Under the pieces are notes generated by a model. The model saw nothing but the letters and a program-made list of their open reading frames with translations, was not told the DNA's origin and did not search any database. From Bosea sp. RAC05 (GTDB lineage: Bacteria > Pseudomonadota > Alphaproteobacteria > Rhizobiales > Beijerinckiaceae): a DNA stretch of 64,000 nucleotides. Positions 50,001 through 57,128 of the stretch are shown piece by piece. Within the stretch, counting starts at the first letter, position 1. Every line of letters begins with the position of its first letter. A program made the position numbers and the translations under genes. The DNA lies in contig NZ_CP016464.1 of assembly GCF_001713455.1 (NCBI RefSeq), positions 2,776,001 to 2,840,000 on the forward strand. Reading direction: 5' to 3'.

Positions 50001-50313
50001 TGCGCTGTTGGCTGCGCCGCGCATGCTGGTGCCGGACGCGCGCACGGAGGCCGAGTTCAACTCCGGCCGACCGCCGTCCTATCCGATCGTCGTCCAGGCG
50101 CCGAATGGCATGTTCATGCCGCTTCAAGATTCTCAGGGACGATCGCTCCGGTTCGTGGGTGATTTCGAAGCTGCGATGGCCGGGCCACGAGCCGCGGCGG
50201 AAAGCCGTCTCGAAGATCTCCGCGCAGGTGATTCCGCCACCGCCCGGGTCGAGGCCGACGCCATCCGACGCCGCGACGCGCGCAACGCCCGTCGCTCGGA
50301 GCCCGGCCGATGA
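47050..50313 (+). CDS. Large virion-type lytic transglycosylase (1087 aa)
   Basis: Residues about 378-515 form an SLT-type muramidase domain: IRAAESGGDDAARNPRSTAT with the catalytic glutamate E390, GRYQFTEGTWATLMRSNPEL and LYAAHFLGSGGAVEFVKGAE. The rest is long, helical and Ala/Glu/Arg-rich with no membrane segment. Such proteins in podoviruses are ejected with the DNA and open the cell wall. It is coupled to the preceding gene by TGATG and to the next by ATGA. In an element without visible capsid genes it is odd. Confidence 0.78.
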   Translation: MVDILDVSGARRPRPGLAATPTSTLSGEQLVRPYTELARAVGALGETLEAAGEPAQAAEGAKAVSKDADGNLQVQWRAEFSRGDKLYNAAARQAALASGKTDIDNGLLALRNQFDGKPAEYAAAAKSFVKEVGKGGDALLRPFLQAEAEQQSSQHFRGLLSSKHDLDLRRSLQSLTAREGLLAEELEALASQGGSTTAEFQRKRLELDDIRSQKAANPKLAYTPEQRAVDDQRLDVGLKAAGIVGIARRDYERDGDLARAQRTAESALDALPIPPAEKLRYLGQVSARLSGQHALRQAEIAETKEEAQSLAVLFGQGQRVDLKRYDEVVGKLRAGRAYAAAYNLEAAKVTAEARPIVRYGSAADAAAAIDRVQAGAGAGGDYLASIRAAESGGDDAARNPRSTATGRYQFTEGTWATLMRSNPELGLTPAGRLDPAQQERAIRVFTAENAATLRRNGLRDTNQNLYAAHFLGSGGAVEFVKGAEANPDAQAAALVGPGVAVANREVFFRPDGTAKSAGEVYAWMGRKAGGSGGGGNPMLPEVVKALQATLNERTKETWASVRKALDDGLAPSGQEVDDLRTLLPKVSDADLRKEIASRLGIEEAKQSVAGMPLRDRENLTAVSREAARQGNASAVERDIIAAWEKQNDELRKVMAEEPTRYGAVDQSLGLPVPRPLDLSSADGFRASLGERQIVLGAVKQLNPEAPDIVLDAADRAQLGAVLAQADAPTATMLVGTIAQLPPAQRGAVMADGGIKDALVGMSRSGDPGKMSVAFTVLDAERRRDPIAFGKTFGPTVEDRLEEWTARMSMMPVQDLARELTQVDDPARMKARDALRKEATAKVGKVTVAEIAGFFDTTPLIPFNSPSPPAEPLQAGTLKADFDQEFARFYAVVGDEGKARELAVERLKRVWAPSALNGGRLTKFAPERSPAYPPIDGSQGWLVKQLDADVRAALGRTVDPSVRRERASDRLAMTPEQRAAAERTDALLAAPRMLVPDARTEAEFNSGRPPSYPIVVQAPNGMFMPLQDSQGRSLRFVGDFEAAMAGPRAAAESRLEDLRAGDSATARVEADAIRRRDARNARRSEPGR

Positions 50314-50831
50314 ACCTTCTCGCCATCGCCTCGACCTATGAGGAACTGGTGAAGGCGATCCGTGATCGGCGGATGCGGCTCGGCCTGTCGCAAACCGACG
50401 TGGACCTGATCGCTGGGCTGCCAGGAGGCTATCTCGCGAAACTGGAGATCAGCGCCACTAATCCGAAGGCACGGAATGCCCGCGCCATCGGTGCCCGATC
50501 GTTGCCGCTCGTTCTTCGGGCCCTCGGGCTGCACCTCGGCGTGATCTGCGAGCCCGCTCCTCAAAAAAATGCCAAGCGGGGCCAAGCACAAGCCGAAAAA
50601 TGTAGTGATCTCATTGTGTTGAAAGCGATCCCACCTAGCAAGATTTTTGCTGAACGTGGCCGTCGTGGCGGTCTGCAGCGGGCCGCGTCCATGTCGCCGG
50701 AAGCCCGCAGCGCTGCGGCGAAAGCAGCAGCGGCACAGCGCTGGTCCGTTGAATCCGCCGCGGTTGCCAAGCGGCGCCGCGATCAAAACGTCAGCCTGCG
50801 GGCCGTCGCTCGCCAATCGCAGAAGCCATAG
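50310..50831 (+). CDS. XRE-type HTH regulator
   Basis: 173 residues. N-terminal HTH (VKAIRDRRMRLGLSQTDVDL, IAGLPGGYLAKLE) then a linker and a basic C-terminal part (GRRGGLQRAASMSPEARSAA). It starts in the ATGA overlap with the transglycosylase gene. A regulator of the late block or a coupled accessory protein; the C-terminal half is not recognised. Confidence 0.65.
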   Translation: MNLLAIASTYEELVKAIRDRRMRLGLSQTDVDLIAGLPGGYLAKLEISATNPKARNARAIGARSLPLVLRALGLHLGVICEPAPQKNAKRGQAQAEKCSDLIVLKAIPPSKIFAERGRRGGLQRAASMSPEARSAAAKAAAAQRWSVESAAVAKRRRDQNVSLRAVARQSQKP

Positions 50832-50840
50832 GAGGCTCTC

Positions 50841-51277
50841 ATGCCCAATCGCGCTTACACCTTCGACGCCGCCCTCGAGCTCAAGGACGCAGGAGCGGTC
50901 ACCGCCTCCGCCGCGGCCCAGGTCGGCGGCTCGGCCAAGATCCTCGATGTCGGGAACGCCCAGTTCGAAGCGATGCTGATCGTGGATGTCACGGCGATGG
51001 ACGTGGCGAACGCCGACGAGCGCTACGAGATCATCCTGCAGGGCTCGAACTCCTCGACCTTCGCGTCGGGTATCGAGAACCTGGCGGCGATCGAACTCGG
51101 CGCCAGTGCAGCGCGGCGTGCGGTGCTCAGGTTTCGGCTGTCGGCCAGAAGCAGGTTGGCATCGTCAACGAGTCGAGCGACGCCATTTATCGGTATCTGC
51201 GGCTCTACACCTTCGCCGCTGGCACCACGCCATCGATCAATTACCGGGCGCGCCTGGCGTCGGCGGCCGGCCGTTGA
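50841..51277 (+). pseudogene. Frameshifted phage capsid-cement-like gene
   Basis: The first 90 codons read MPNRAYTFDAALELKDAGAV to about ENLAAIELGASAA. Beyond about 51110 the sense switches to the -1 frame, which encodes VGIVNESSDAIYRYLRLYTF and TTPSINYRARLASAAGR before a stop at 51275-51277. The joined 145-residue product resembles Bbp16-like cement proteins; the uninterrupted frame instead runs to 51566 with low-sense sequence. A one-base deletion near 51105-51130 or a sequencing error explains it. GGAGG lies before the ATG. Confidence 0.6.
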
Positions 51278-51647
51278 GGGCGGCGCACTAACCCTCGCTT
51301 TTCCCGCTCGCGGGATGGCTCGGACCAGTTATCGGCGTGATGGTTCGACAGGCAGTGCTTTGCCAAACGGCGGCCCGGGACTGCGGATGTACCAGTCCGG
51401 GAGGTGGCCACCAGCGGCACAGAAACAGGCCGCCGGTGACCAGCCCGCTGATCCTTTGGGAGGTAGTGTCGCGGGCTCTGCACTCTGCGCCTGTGCCAGA
51501 CGGGTTTCAACCAACCGTCGGCGACCGTGGATTAATCGGCGCAAGCGGGGCTCTTTGCCCTGGTGACGCTGATGCAGCGTAAGCTAGCAGGTACGCATTG
51601 TTCGTCGCGCGCAGCAGTGTGCGTAAGCTTCAATTGACCTTGTGTGG
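51278..51647. other. Gene-poor stretch between cement-like gene and toxin-antitoxin pair
   Basis: 370 bases. Several short frames overlap but none has a ribosome-binding site and convincing composition. GC falls towards the right end. No repeat or dyad of note was seen. Confidence 0.5.
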
Positions 51648-52028
51648 TCAAGCGGCTGGGAGCGCATTGCAGACCATCTTGATCTGCCAGGCCGGCATAA
51701 AGTCGTGATCGACTAGGTGGTTTCTCAATTCGATAAGATGGGTTTTAGCGATTTCCCCAACGAATCGTAGCTTGGAAGCAGAAAGGTATTCGCGCGAATA
51801 AAAAACTGCACCACCGCATGAAATAAAACTATCGTGCTCAAGGAAATCGTAGTCGGATTTATTTATTAAATAGCAATTCCCATAGCTCCGGCTGCTAATG
51901 AAAAGGAATGCATATTCTGCTGTAGCGCGATGATCGTCGGTGCGTTGGATAAATAAATGGTATTTTGGCCGCTGTTCGTGGCCGACTGCCTGATCAGATG
52001 TGAAGAACAGGACGCGGCCAAGGTTCAT
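51648..52028 (-). CDS. Putative toxin partner of Panacea antitoxin
   Basis: 126 residues, AT-richer than the flanks. Predicted mostly beta (KYHLFIQRTD, AEYAFLFISSRS, NCYLINKSDYDFLEHDSFIS). The order HxxxxI, LIN, then D-x-FLEHDSF recalls small beta-barrel proteins seen beside DUF4065 genes, but I could not assign the fold or active site. It begins 2 bases after the antitoxin stop. Confidence 0.55.
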   Translation of the reverse strand: MNLGRVLFFTSDQAVGHEQRPKYHLFIQRTDDHRATAEYAFLFISSRSYGNCYLINKSDYDFLEHDSFISCGGAVFYSREYLSASKLRFVGEIAKTHLIELRNHLVDHDFMPAWQIKMVCNALPAA

Positions 52029-52030
52029 GG

Positions 52031-52612
52031 TCAGAGGTGAGATGCTACCTGACCAACGTCGACAACGATCGCCTCTCGGGCATGCTTGTCCTCGATCATC
52101 TCTTCATACTTCATCGGAGCACGATTTGCGCTGCCACGCCCGTTCCAAGCTCGTTTATAGGCCTCGTGATTGTGCGTTAGCTTGAATAGCTGATCAAAGT
52201 TATAGTCGCCATACTTCGCGAGAATCTCGTCGAAAACCCTCAAATCGCTTCGCGAAAAGAGATCGAGATCCACGTCACGCTTTGGGGTTCCAAGGACAAC
52301 AATTGGTCGCCTCTCCGGACCGCCACGGGCCTTCTCGGCGAGTTCGAAAGGCAGATCGTCGATGCCAGCGGCACGCATGACGTAGGCGTTGCGCTCGAGC
52401 AGATCTTTCGCTGTCGACGCCACCGGACCGTAGGTTAATGCGAAATACCGCTCGGACGTGATTGGTCGGCCGTACCGAGCGAGATGCTCGCGATCGGCGA
52501 GGTAGAAGAACTTCACAGCCTGGTACTTATCTGCGCCCGGCTTACGGTGCGCTAGATAGAGCAGCAGCTCCACGATCTTGGGTAGGTTTGGTTGGAAGTC
52601 GAGTGGCATCAA
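52031..52612 (-). CDS. Panacea/DUF4065 domain antitoxin (SocA-like)
   Basis: 193 residues. The N-terminal helical bundle matches the Panacea domain: KIVELLLYLAHRKPGADKYQ, AVKFFYLADREHLARYGRPI and RYFALTYGPVASTAKDLLER. The C-terminal half (about 100-193) is extended. Panacea domains neutralise many unrelated toxins. The toxin-antitoxin call rests on the domain, the order antitoxin then partner, and the 2-base spacing. The 280 bases 52613-52892 upstream are AT-rich and presumably hold its promoter. Confidence 0.7.
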   Translation of the reverse strand: MMPLDFQPNLPKIVELLLYLAHRKPGADKYQAVKFFYLADREHLARYGRPITSERYFALTYGPVASTAKDLLERNAYVMRAAGIDDLPFELAEKARGGPERRPIVVLGTPKRDVDLDLFSRSDLRVFDEILAKYGDYNFDQLFKLTHNHEAYKRAWNGRGSANRAPMKYEEMIEDKHAREAIVVDVGQVASHL

Positions 52613-52892
52613 ACGGCCTCAGCGGCTCGCGCAACAAAGCGCCGCGGCTCGATCAAAAATACACATCACAACCGAGATCTAACTTCGCTATGATGTTTTA
52701 AATTTGTCAACGAGCCTGAAACGAGAACGCGACGAACTTCGACCGATCGGCGCGGATCGGGACTCGCTGTTTAGAGTTTGTGGCGCCGGCGCAACAGTCG
52801 CGCGTGCTGTCCTACTAATCCACTCTGTGAACGTTGCGCAGTGGCGCCAGCAACCGTTGTCCTCGCGCACCGGCCGCGCCTACCTTGGACCG

Positions 52893-53201
52893 ATGAGGAA
52901 TCCCCGCCGCTGCTATGACGCCCAAGGGCGCGAGGTCGCCCCGGAGACGGTTGGCGGCTTGCTGGCGGCCGGCATTGGTCGAGCTGAGATATGGTGCAAC
53001 GGCTGCCATCATCACGCCGAGGTCGCGGTCGAGCGCTTTCCCGCCGACACCCCCGTCCCCGATCTGTGCCTGCGCTTCCGGTGCTCCGCATGCGGCGGGC
53101 GCAACCTATCGTCAAGGCCGAGCGTAATAGATCACTATGCTGCGCGAGCGGACGGGTATGTCTTGAGGCAAAAGGACCTACAAGACGAGAGAGCTAGCTA
53201 A
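52893..53201 (+). CDS. Zinc-ribbon protein
   Basis: 102 residues. CxxC-x~29-CxxC: WCNGCHHHAEV and FRCSACGGRNL make a treble-clef or ribbon. The family is widespread and unnamed in rhizobia. Start is uncertain; the frame is open to 52704. Its 3' end overlaps the convergent membrane-protein gene by 8 bases. Confidence 0.65.
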   Translation: MRNPRRCYDAQGREVAPETVGGLLAAGIGRAEIWCNGCHHHAEVAVERFPADTPVPDLCLRFRCSACGGRNLSSRPSVIDHYAARADGYVLRQKDLQDERAS

Positions 53202-53757
53202 AAAGCCTCGCGAGGATCTTTACTACAATAGAGGAGGAAAAATATATTCCCAAGATAAACAATACAAAGGCAGTAACATTGAACCAGTTAGGATAAGCTC
53301 GCATAGGGACCATCTGAATTTGCTTTCCCGGACCGCCTTTGTATCGCACGCTGACAATATCAGGAACTGCAATTTTCGTTTGGAGCAACGACAAGAGCAC
53401 AAATTCTTGCGGATTTAACCTCTCTATTCTGAATATCTGTCGATCGCCAGGCTGATTGATCACCTGATGGTTCACTGGCGGGTACATTGCCACGTGCATT
53501 GGTGGGTAATTTAATACAAATTCCACGTCCTCGGCGATCAATCGCCCGGCATTCTTGATTATGAGGTCGCGGGTATGCACCCAAACTACAGCATCACCCT
53601 CTTGAACCCGATAGATATTCTGAAACTGAACGGCCCACTCAATCCTCGGACGCGCAGCGAAAAAATACCCGATAAGGCCGAACGTTGCAGTGAGGGCCAT
53701 GGGAGCAAATGCGAGGATGACGTCTTTCGTCAAAATCTGCTCGACGAACCACTGCAT
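53194..53757 (-). CDS. Two-span membrane protein of unknown function
   Basis: 187 residues. TM1 about 12-34 (ILAFAPMALTATFGLIGYFF) and TM2 about 160-182 (NVTAFVLFILGIYFSSSIVV) enclose a beta-rich soluble domain of about 120 residues. AT-rich and codon use unlike the core genome, so recently acquired. No family recognised. Confidence 0.7.
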   Translation of the reverse strand: MQWFVEQILTKDVILAFAPMALTATFGLIGYFFAARPRIEWAVQFQNIYRVQEGDAVVWVHTRDLIIKNAGRLIAEDVEFVLNYPPMHVAMYPPVNHQVINQPGDRQIFRIERLNPQEFVLLSLLQTKIAVPDIVSVRYKGGPGKQIQMVPMRAYPNWFNVTAFVLFILGIYFSSSIVVKILARLFS

Positions 53758-53877
53758 TCTGAGCCCCCTTGCGCCCGATTTCTCACTCTAGCGCGGGTAA
53801 CCCGGATAGCGACCCCTCGGATCGGCCGGTCCACAGCAAGCCCATATAGGGCGGCGCATTGCGCGCCGCTCACACGC

Positions 53878-54546
53878 CTATCGCGCCTTCCTGAGCCTCA
53901 CGCCTGGCCCCTGACCCCGCGCCTGACAGATCACCGCCGGTTCGTCCGTCAGCGTACCGCGCCGCTCCGCTTTCTGTTCGGCAGTGGCGCCTGACCCGCT
54001 CAGCGCCTCGTCAACAGCATCCGCGGCGAGGGCGCGCACCACGGCGGCGCTCGCCTGCATTTCGGCCTCGGTGGCCGTGGCAAGGCTTTGGGCTATCCCT
54101 GACATTGTCGATGGCCGATCAACGCAGGCTCTGGCGGCCAACGCGCGGAGTTTGGAGAGCCCCACCGACCGCTGCCCGTTTTTGCCCATTGCTCCCGCGG
54201 CGGCCCAGGCCGGTTCGCCGGGCCCGTCGTAAACGATCTCGGCCTCGTGCGGCGAAACGATCTTCAACACAACAAGCCGATTGCAGGTCGCATAGAGTGA
54301 GACGCTGGAGCCGCGCTGCCCGGTCATCTTGATCTGAACATCCCCGTCAGCGTCATAGGCATCGTGTCCGGGGTACGAGGCAGGATGCAGCTTCAAGCCA
54401 AGCGCCTCTGCAGCAACAACCTCGCCGATCGATCCGACGAGATGGCCATCAGGCGTGAATTTCCGTCCAGGATAACGCTGTTCGAGCTCGGCAACGGCTT
54501 CGTAAATCCGAGCAACAGCGGGTGGCAGAGAAATGCGTACGCTCAC
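53878..54546 (-). CDS. DUF6998-like PD-(D/E)xK nuclease-fold protein with XRE-like tail
   Basis: 222 residues. The N-terminal domain has TPDGHLVGSIGEVVAAEALG, GHDAYDADGDVQIKMTG and LVVLKIVSP, giving candidate catalytic residues E42, D62 and Q71-I-K73. The tail (about 205-222) ends ARGQGPGVRLRKAR, almost the same as the C-terminus of the next XRE protein, suggesting a fusion or duplicated end. Its start overlaps the upstream XRE stop by 4 bases, so the two are coupled. Confidence 0.65.
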   Translation of the reverse strand: MSVRISLPPAVARIYEAVAELEQRYPGRKFTPDGHLVGSIGEVVAAEALGLKLHPASYPGHDAYDADGDVQIKMTGQRGSSVSLYATCNRLVVLKIVSPHEAEIVYDGPGEPAWAAAGAMGKNGQRSVGLSKLRALAARACVDRPSTMSGIAQSLATATEAEMQASAAVVRALAADAVDEALSGSGATAEQKAERRGTLTDEPAVICQARGQGPGVRLRKAR

Positions 54547-54791
54547 GATGCGGACTTCCTGAGCCGAACGCCGGGGCCTTCGCCGTTCTCCGCGACGAAG
54601 ATGACGCCGGCTGCCTCGAGCGCGGTTCGGATCGCCGCCTGATTTGCAACGGTCATCGTGATCACGCCGTCAGTCCCTTCCGCGCGGCGGATCGTCGCCA
54701 CACCGACTTTGGAATGGCGAGCCAGGTCTTCCGCACGCCAGCGAACGAGCGCTCTAGCCGCGCGCAACTGAGCCGAAGTGATATCAGACAT
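54543..54791 (-). CDS. XRE-type HTH regulator
   Basis: 82 residues. HTH block ITSAQLRAARALVRWRAEDL, ARHSKVGVATIRRAEGTDG, then the tail ENGEGPGVRLRKSAS. Such proteins repress phage and island promoters. Divergent from the gene at 54880, with a GTGATA/TATCAC dyad in the gap. It is first in an operon with the DUF6998 gene. Confidence 0.8.
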   Translation of the reverse strand: MSDITSAQLRAARALVRWRAEDLARHSKVGVATIRRAEGTDGVITMTVANQAAIRTALEAAGVIFVAENGEGPGVRLRKSAS

Positions 54792-54845
54792 ATCGCGTGA
54801 TCTTTTATTGATCGGTCGATCCCTTGGTGATATGCAACGTATCAC
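54778..54845. promoter_or_regulatory. GTGATA operator cluster between divergent genes
   Basis: A perfect dyad GTGATA-TGCAACG-TATCAC (54827-54845) and a further GTGATA (54778-54783) flank the XRE start. The XRE protein is the natural ligand. The related dyad CGTGAT-ATGGC-ATCACG at 45296-45312 could be bound by the same protein. Confidence 0.5.
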
Positions 54846-54879
54846 TAGATCGCTCACATACCAATCGGAGAAATGAACG

Positions 54880-55146
54880 ATGTCGAATCCGCTCGCGCCG
54901 ACGGACGCTGCCGGCTTTCCTGAAACCCCAGACCTTCTCGATGCCCTGGATCACCTGAACTGCACCCGCTATTTCGTTGACGCCTCCATCCTGGCTGCGG
55001 GCTCGCTGTCGGATCGGCAAGAGCGCGATGCGCTTTTTGCCCTGGGTGCGCATGTTCGGGATCGCTTGGTGACACTCCGCGAAATGCTGGAAAGCGGGCG
55101 TGACGAGGTGCGGTCGTCAGCGAACGCGACATCACTCGTAAGGTGA
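54880..55146 (+). CDS. Hypothetical protein, possibly frameshifted at its end
   Basis: 88 residues, helical (FPETPDLLDALDHLNCTRYF; RQERDALFALGAHVRDRLVT). The last residues (ANATSLVR) look unlike the rest, and the -1 frame continues with coding sense (SERDITRKVKALKEAFDRAL) to a stop near 55199, so a frameshift near 55100 is possible. Function unknown; divergent from the XRE repressor. Confidence 0.55.
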   Translation: MSNPLAPTDAAGFPETPDLLDALDHLNCTRYFVDASILAAGSLSDRQERDALFALGAHVRDRLVTLREMLESGRDEVRSSANATSLVR

Positions 55147-55225
55147 AAGCGCTCAAGGAAGCGTTCGACCGGGCGCTCGACGAAGCGCCGGCCGTGTGAA
55201 GTTCGGTCGCGCGCCGACCTAGATT

Positions 55226-55263
55226 GCTTCCCAGAATCGCTCTTGGGAAGCATCTTGGGAAGC
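55226..55263. repeat. Integrase arm-type repeats, right end
   Basis: GCTTCCCAG (55226-55234) and two copies of TTGGGAAGC (55243-55251, 55255-55263) with the same 12-base period as at the left end, arranged as a mirror image of 40814-40858. The position just inside attR fits P-arm sites. Confidence 0.75.
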
Positions 55264-55301
55264 GCGGCGCCCTCAAATAGACACTAAATGGTTGATTTTG
55301 C

Positions 55302-55349
55302 TGGTGAGCGGGGAGGGGATCGAACCCTCGACCACATGATTAAAAGTCA
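55302..55349. repeat. attR: 48-bp repeat within tRNA-Lys
   Basis: Identical to 40674-40721; upstream bases differ immediately on both sides, which fixes the repeat ends at this resolution. It overlaps the 3' half of the functional tRNA gene. The crossover probably occurs within the anticodon loop to T arm region. Confidence 0.93.
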
Positions 55350-55376
55350 CGTGCTCTACCACTGAGCTACCCGCCC
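55302..55376 (-). tRNA. tRNA-Lys(UUU)
   Basis: 75 bases with encoded CCA. Acceptor GGGCGGG / CCCGCTC, D arm GCTCAGTGGTAGAGC, anticodon stem CGTGA / TCATG with loop CTTTTAA (anticodon TTT), T arm GAGGG-TTCGATC-CCCTC. All stems pair apart from two G-T pairs. Target of the 14.7-kb element, which restored this copy at the right junction. Confidence 0.95.
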
Positions 55377-55515
55377 TCACGGGCGCTGACATACGGATGC
55401 CCCGGCTGCGGGTCAACATTGTTCCGGCCTGCCTTTCCATGCCAGAAGCGCGGCAATGCAGCGCGGTGGCCGGTGGCTGCCGCGCCAGACCGGGCGGATT
55501 CGGGACGACGACGGA

Positions 55516-56604
55516 ATGAACGGTGCGAAGCGATCGCAGGCGACGGCCGCCTGGACACGCTGGACGATCGGGTTCTTCGGCACCGCCGTGGCGACGCTGC
55601 TCGTCCTGTGGGGATTCGCCGCCGCGCTCGATCCCTTCGGTCTGCGGGTCGCGAGCGGGCAGGCACCGCGCCCGATCATGGATATCAACCAGCGCTTCAT
55701 GTACCCGCAGCTCGTCCGCTCGGGGCGCTTCGATTCGGCCGTGTTCGGCACCTCGACCATGCGCCTGCTCGATCCGGCCGCGCTGTCCGACGGCATCGGC
55801 GGCCGCTTCGTCAATCTCGGAATGAACGCCGCGACGCCCTGGGAGCAGGTCCAGATGGCGGAGCTGTTCGCGCGCCAGATCGCCGCGCCGCGCTCGGTGC
55901 TCTGGGGCATCGATTCGACCTGGTGCGAAGCCGATGCGACCGACCCGGCCAAGCGGCTGACGCCGCGGCCGTTTCCGCCCTGGCTCTATGACGGCGTCGG
56001 CTGGCGCGACTGGCCGGAGCTGATGAACCTGACCACGCTCGAGATCGCCGCGCGCCTGTTCGCGCACCGCCTCGGCCTGATGCCCGAGCGCATCCGCGGC
56101 GACGGCTACGAGGTCTTCACCCCGCCCGAGCCGCTCTACGACCTCGCCCGCGCCCGGATGCATCTCTACGCCGACCGCGGCGGGGTCGCGCCCGACCCGG
56201 CGCCGATCGTCCCGCCCGAGCCCGTTCCGGCGGAGGCACGGGCGCAGTGGCGCTTCCCGGCGCTCGACTGGCTCGACCAGGCGCTCGCCCGCCTGCCGCC
56301 GCAGACGCGGGTCCTGCTCGTGCTGCCGCCGGCCCATTACGCGATGATGCCGCGCGAAGGCTCGGCCGGGTGGCAGCGCTACGGCGCCTGCAAGCAGGGC
56401 CTCGCCGCCGTGGCCGCCCGCCGCGGCGCGACCGTGATCGACTATGCGCTGACCTCGCCGATCACGCGGCGCGACGACAACTACTGGGACCGGGTGCATT
56501 ACCGCCTGCCGATCGCCCGCCGGATGGAGGCTGATCTCGCGGCTGTGGCGAACGGCCGGCCCCCGCAGGCCGACGGAGCGGCCGTCGTGACGTTGCCGCG
56601 TTAA
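55516..56604 (+). CDS. Membrane-anchored SGNH-hydrolase-like protein
   Basis: 362 residues. One N-terminal membrane helix (IGFFGTAVATLLVLWGFAAA), then a SGNH-like fold: block I AVFGTSTMRLLDP, block II VNLGMNAATPWEQ, and the terminal D-x-x-H WDRVHYR. Resembles the AlgX/DHHW type of polysaccharide O-acetyl or related enzymes, but the sequence is not close enough to call. Substrate unknown. Confidence 0.65.
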   Translation: MNGAKRSQATAAWTRWTIGFFGTAVATLLVLWGFAAALDPFGLRVASGQAPRPIMDINQRFMYPQLVRSGRFDSAVFGTSTMRLLDPAALSDGIGGRFVNLGMNAATPWEQVQMAELFARQIAAPRSVLWGIDSTWCEADATDPAKRLTPRPFPPWLYDGVGWRDWPELMNLTTLEIAARLFAHRLGLMPERIRGDGYEVFTPPEPLYDLARARMHLYADRGGVAPDPAPIVPPEPVPAEARAQWRFPALDWLDQALARLPPQTRVLLVLPPAHYAMMPREGSAGWQRYGACKQGLAAVAARRGATVIDYALTSPITRRDDNYWDRVHYRLPIARRMEADLAAVANGRPPQADGAAVVTLPR

Positions 56605-56639
56605 CTGGTCGGAAACCAAGTCGCCCTAACGCTGGTGCC

Positions 56640-56951
56640 ATGGTCATCCGCCGCGGCGTCAGATCGGTTTTCATCACTCTCGCGCTCTACCTCGTGTCGG
56701 GCGCGGCGGTGACGTATTTCATGTTCCATGCGCAGCACGGCTCGCGCGGCCTCGACGCCCGCGACACGCTGAAGGATTCGCTGCGCGAGATGGAGACCGA
56801 ACTCGCCACGCTGACCACGGAGCGCAAGCTCTGGGAGCACCGGCTTTCGCTGGTGCGCGACGAGTCCGTCGATCGCGACGTGCTGGAGGAGCGGGCCCGC
56901 GACAGCCTCGGCCGCATCCACAAGAACGACGTCATCCTGATGGGTCGCTGA
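56640..56951 (+). CDS. Septum formation initiator protein (FtsB/DivIC family)
   Basis: 103 residues. Membrane helix at about 8-28 (FITLALYLVSGAAVTYFMF) followed by a coiled coil (SLREMETELATLTTERKLWE) and the family tail RARDSLGRIHKNDVILM. Links FtsQ and FtsL at the division site. In many alphaproteobacteria it lies directly before pdhA, as here. Confidence 0.9.
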   Translation: MVIRRGVRSVFITLALYLVSGAAVTYFMFHAQHGSRGLDARDTLKDSLREMETELATLTTERKLWEHRLSLVRDESVDRDVLEERARDSLGRIHKNDVILMGR

Positions 56952-57128
56952 GGGTGGCCGTCGACGCCGGCAAATAGTCCCGGACGTATCGATTAACTGG
57001 AATTTGGTTACATTAGGAAATCTTCGCAGAATCATGGGCTTGGCTCATGCTGCAATGCGAGATAGCTGCCTCGCCAAGGGTTTTGCGATCCTCTACAACC
57101 AAGGTCGAGTGACCCTGGAGGACCGCCG

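Larger units (their letters stand above)
40674..55349. mobile_element. 14.7-kb element integrated in tRNA-Lys (defective prophage or satellite)
   Basis: Bounded by perfect 48-bp direct repeats that are the 3' part of the tRNA-Lys(UUU) gene at the right end. It carries an integrase next to attL, AlpA-like HTH proteins, a replication initiator candidate with internal iterons, a terminase-small-like protein, a virion-type transglycosylase, a broken cement-like gene and a cargo block with a Panacea toxin-antitoxin pair. No large terminase, portal, capsid, tail or lysis cassette is evident. GC is lower and codon use less biased than in the flanks, especially at 51.6-53.8 kb. Confidence 0.9.
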
